A stretch of DNA of 64,000 bases from Qipengyuania xiapuensis (GTDB lineage: Bacteria; Pseudomonadota; Alphaproteobacteria; Sphingomonadales; Sphingomonadaceae), in assembly GCF_019711395.1 (NCBI RefSeq), contig NZ_JAIGNL010000001.1, positions 992,001-1,056,000 on the forward strand, written 5' to 3'. This document shows, in pieces, positions 63,488-64,000 of the stretch (within the stretch, counting starts at the first letter, position 1; each line of letters starts with the position of its first letter). The translations under genes were made by a program, and so were the position numbers. The notes under the pieces were generated by a model. The model saw nothing but the letters and a program-made list of their open reading frames with translations. It had not been told where the DNA came from and ran no database searches.

Positions 63488-63805
63488 ATGAAACGCGTTC
63501 TCGCATCCCTTCTCGCCTTCGGCCTCGTCGCCGGGCCGATTGCCGCGACCATCGGTGCGGCACCGGCCGAAGCGCAGCGTCGCTCCGACCAGGGCGAGGC
63601 GCGCAAGGAGATGCGTGCGGGCAATATCCTGACCTCGCGCGAGATCGAGAACCGGGTGCTGCCCTCCATGCGCGGCGCCGAATACCTCGGCTTCGACTAC
63701 GACCGTACCGCCATGGCCTATCGCCTGAAATTCATTCGTGACGGCCGTGTTCTCTACGTCGATGTCGATGCTCGCACCGGCCGCATCCTGCGCCGAAGCC
63801 GCTGA
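63488..63805 (+). CDS. Small exported PepSY-like protein
   Basis: A 105-residue protein with signal peptide (about residues 1-29, ending PAEAQ). The mature part has a single PepSY-like unit: GNILTSREIENRVLPSMRGAEYLG, then KFIRDGRVLYVDVDARTGRIL. PepSY proteins inhibit peptidases or modulate two-component sensors in the envelope. The next gene, 85 bases downstream, is a response regulator; this pairing is common and suggests a shared envelope-stress function. Confidence 0.83.
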   Translation: MKRVLASLLAFGLVAGPIAATIGAAPAEAQRRSDQGEARKEMRAGNILTSREIENRVLPSMRGAEYLGFDYDRTAMAYRLKFIRDGRVLYVDVDARTGRILRRSR

Positions 63806-63838
63806 TTTCCGCCATTAGAAACCTCGCGCACCTTGACG

Positions 63839-63856
63839 CGTTCATGTACATGAACG
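63839..63856. promoter_or_regulatory. 18-base perfect palindrome upstream of the response regulator
   Basis: CGTTCATGTACATGAACG is an exact inverted repeat located 34 bases before the response regulator ATG. TTGACG lies immediately before it (63833-63838) and could be a -35 element, which would put the palindrome in the spacer. It is a candidate binding site for the regulator itself (autoregulation). Confidence 0.55.
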
Positions 63857-63890
63857 ACACGCGCAAGAATATTAGCGAGGACGGAAATTC

Positions 63891-64000
63891 ATGAGAATCC
63901 TTATCGTCGAAGACGAGCCGACACTCGGCCAGCAGCTCAAGAGCACGCTCGAGCAGAACGGCTACGCCGTCGACCTGTCGACCGATGGCGAGGACGGCCA
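63891..64000 (+). CDS. Response regulator, N-terminal part (cut by window end)
   Basis: The first 36 residues of a receiver domain: MRILIVEDEPTLGQQLKSTL with the acidic pair EDE for Mg2+ binding, then NGYAVDLSTDGEDG. The phospho-accepting Asp and the output domain lie beyond the window. The start and the upstream PepSY gene resemble OmpR/PhoB-type regulators such as QseB/PhoP relatives. The preceding palindrome may be its operator. Confidence 0.88.
   Translation, partial: MRILIVEDEPTLGQQLKSTLEQNGYAVDLSTDGEDG

Overview
This window is GC-rich (about 64 percent by eye), densely coded chromosome from an alphaproteobacterium, most likely a sphingomonad of the Erythrobacteraceae (Erythrobacter, Qipengyuania or Altererythrobacter type). 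The pointers are a class I lysyl-tRNA synthetase, a plant-type glutamate-cysteine ligase next to rsmE and ubiA, a LOV-HWE histidine kinase like those known from Erythrobacter litoralis, a DUF6456 protein, a gene-transfer-agent type holin, and an alphaproteobacterial LexA box (GTTC-N7-GTTC). There are no rRNA genes, no insertion sequences, no CRISPR array and no prophage module.

Layout. 1-5.1 kb: end of pyrC, a RarD permease, a glycine-zipper surface protein, astD and selO. 5.1-9.4 kb: alpha/beta hydrolase plus glycosyltransferase, then a TPR membrane protein plus bamB (outer-membrane assembly). 9.4-13.9 kb: gshA, rsmE, ubiA, an SRAP DNA-repair protein and trmL. 13.9-20.1 kb: exported amidohydrolase, a SoxR/VOC divergent pair with a recognisable SoxR box, two acyl-CoA dehydrogenases and an APC permease. 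20.1-23.4 kb: SixA-like phosphatase and a DinG-family helicase with a LexA box. 23.6-25.6 kb: a lower-GC, probably acquired gene for a TIR/TolB-like/TPR protein. 25.8-30 kb: lysK, LOV histidine kinase, 2OG-Fe(II) dioxygenase, cytochrome b561. 30-38 kb: small exported proteins, an Arg-rich RcnB-like protein, a flavin-binding protein, a MASE1-PAS-GGDEF cyclase, an FKBP isomerase, a membrane phosphodiesterase-like protein and ettA. 38-41.7 kb: glycosyltransferase, UDP-glucuronate decarboxylase and an M28 peptidase. 41.8-47.9 kb: a second diguanylate cyclase, a MATE transporter directly behind two tRNA genes, an unusual soluble histidine kinase, an Lrp regulator, a GFA protein and a small lipoprotein. 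48-52.7 kb: accC-accB-aroQ and a copper P-type ATPase. 52.8-57.1 kb: holin, secreted protein, tRNA-Pro(GGG), yajC-secD-secF. 57-64 kb: XRE regulator, DUF6456 protein, uup-udg, exported collar-domain protein, a second exported amidohydrolase, a SIMPL protein, a PepSY protein and the start of a response regulator.

Most of the window is housekeeping: envelope biogenesis (bamB, secDF-yajC, accBC), translation (ettA, uup, lysK, rsmE, trmL, tRNAs), redox and DNA repair (gshA, soxR, SRAP, dinG, UDG). The less ordinary parts are the TIR protein, the blue-light kinase, the Arg-rich RcnB protein, the tRNA-MATE arrangement, and several cis elements (SoxR box, LexA box, a hairpin covering a ribosome binding site, an 18-bp palindrome before the final response regulator). 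I see no clear multi-gene system that is wholly new; the TIR-TolB-TPR gene is the best single candidate for undescribed biology.
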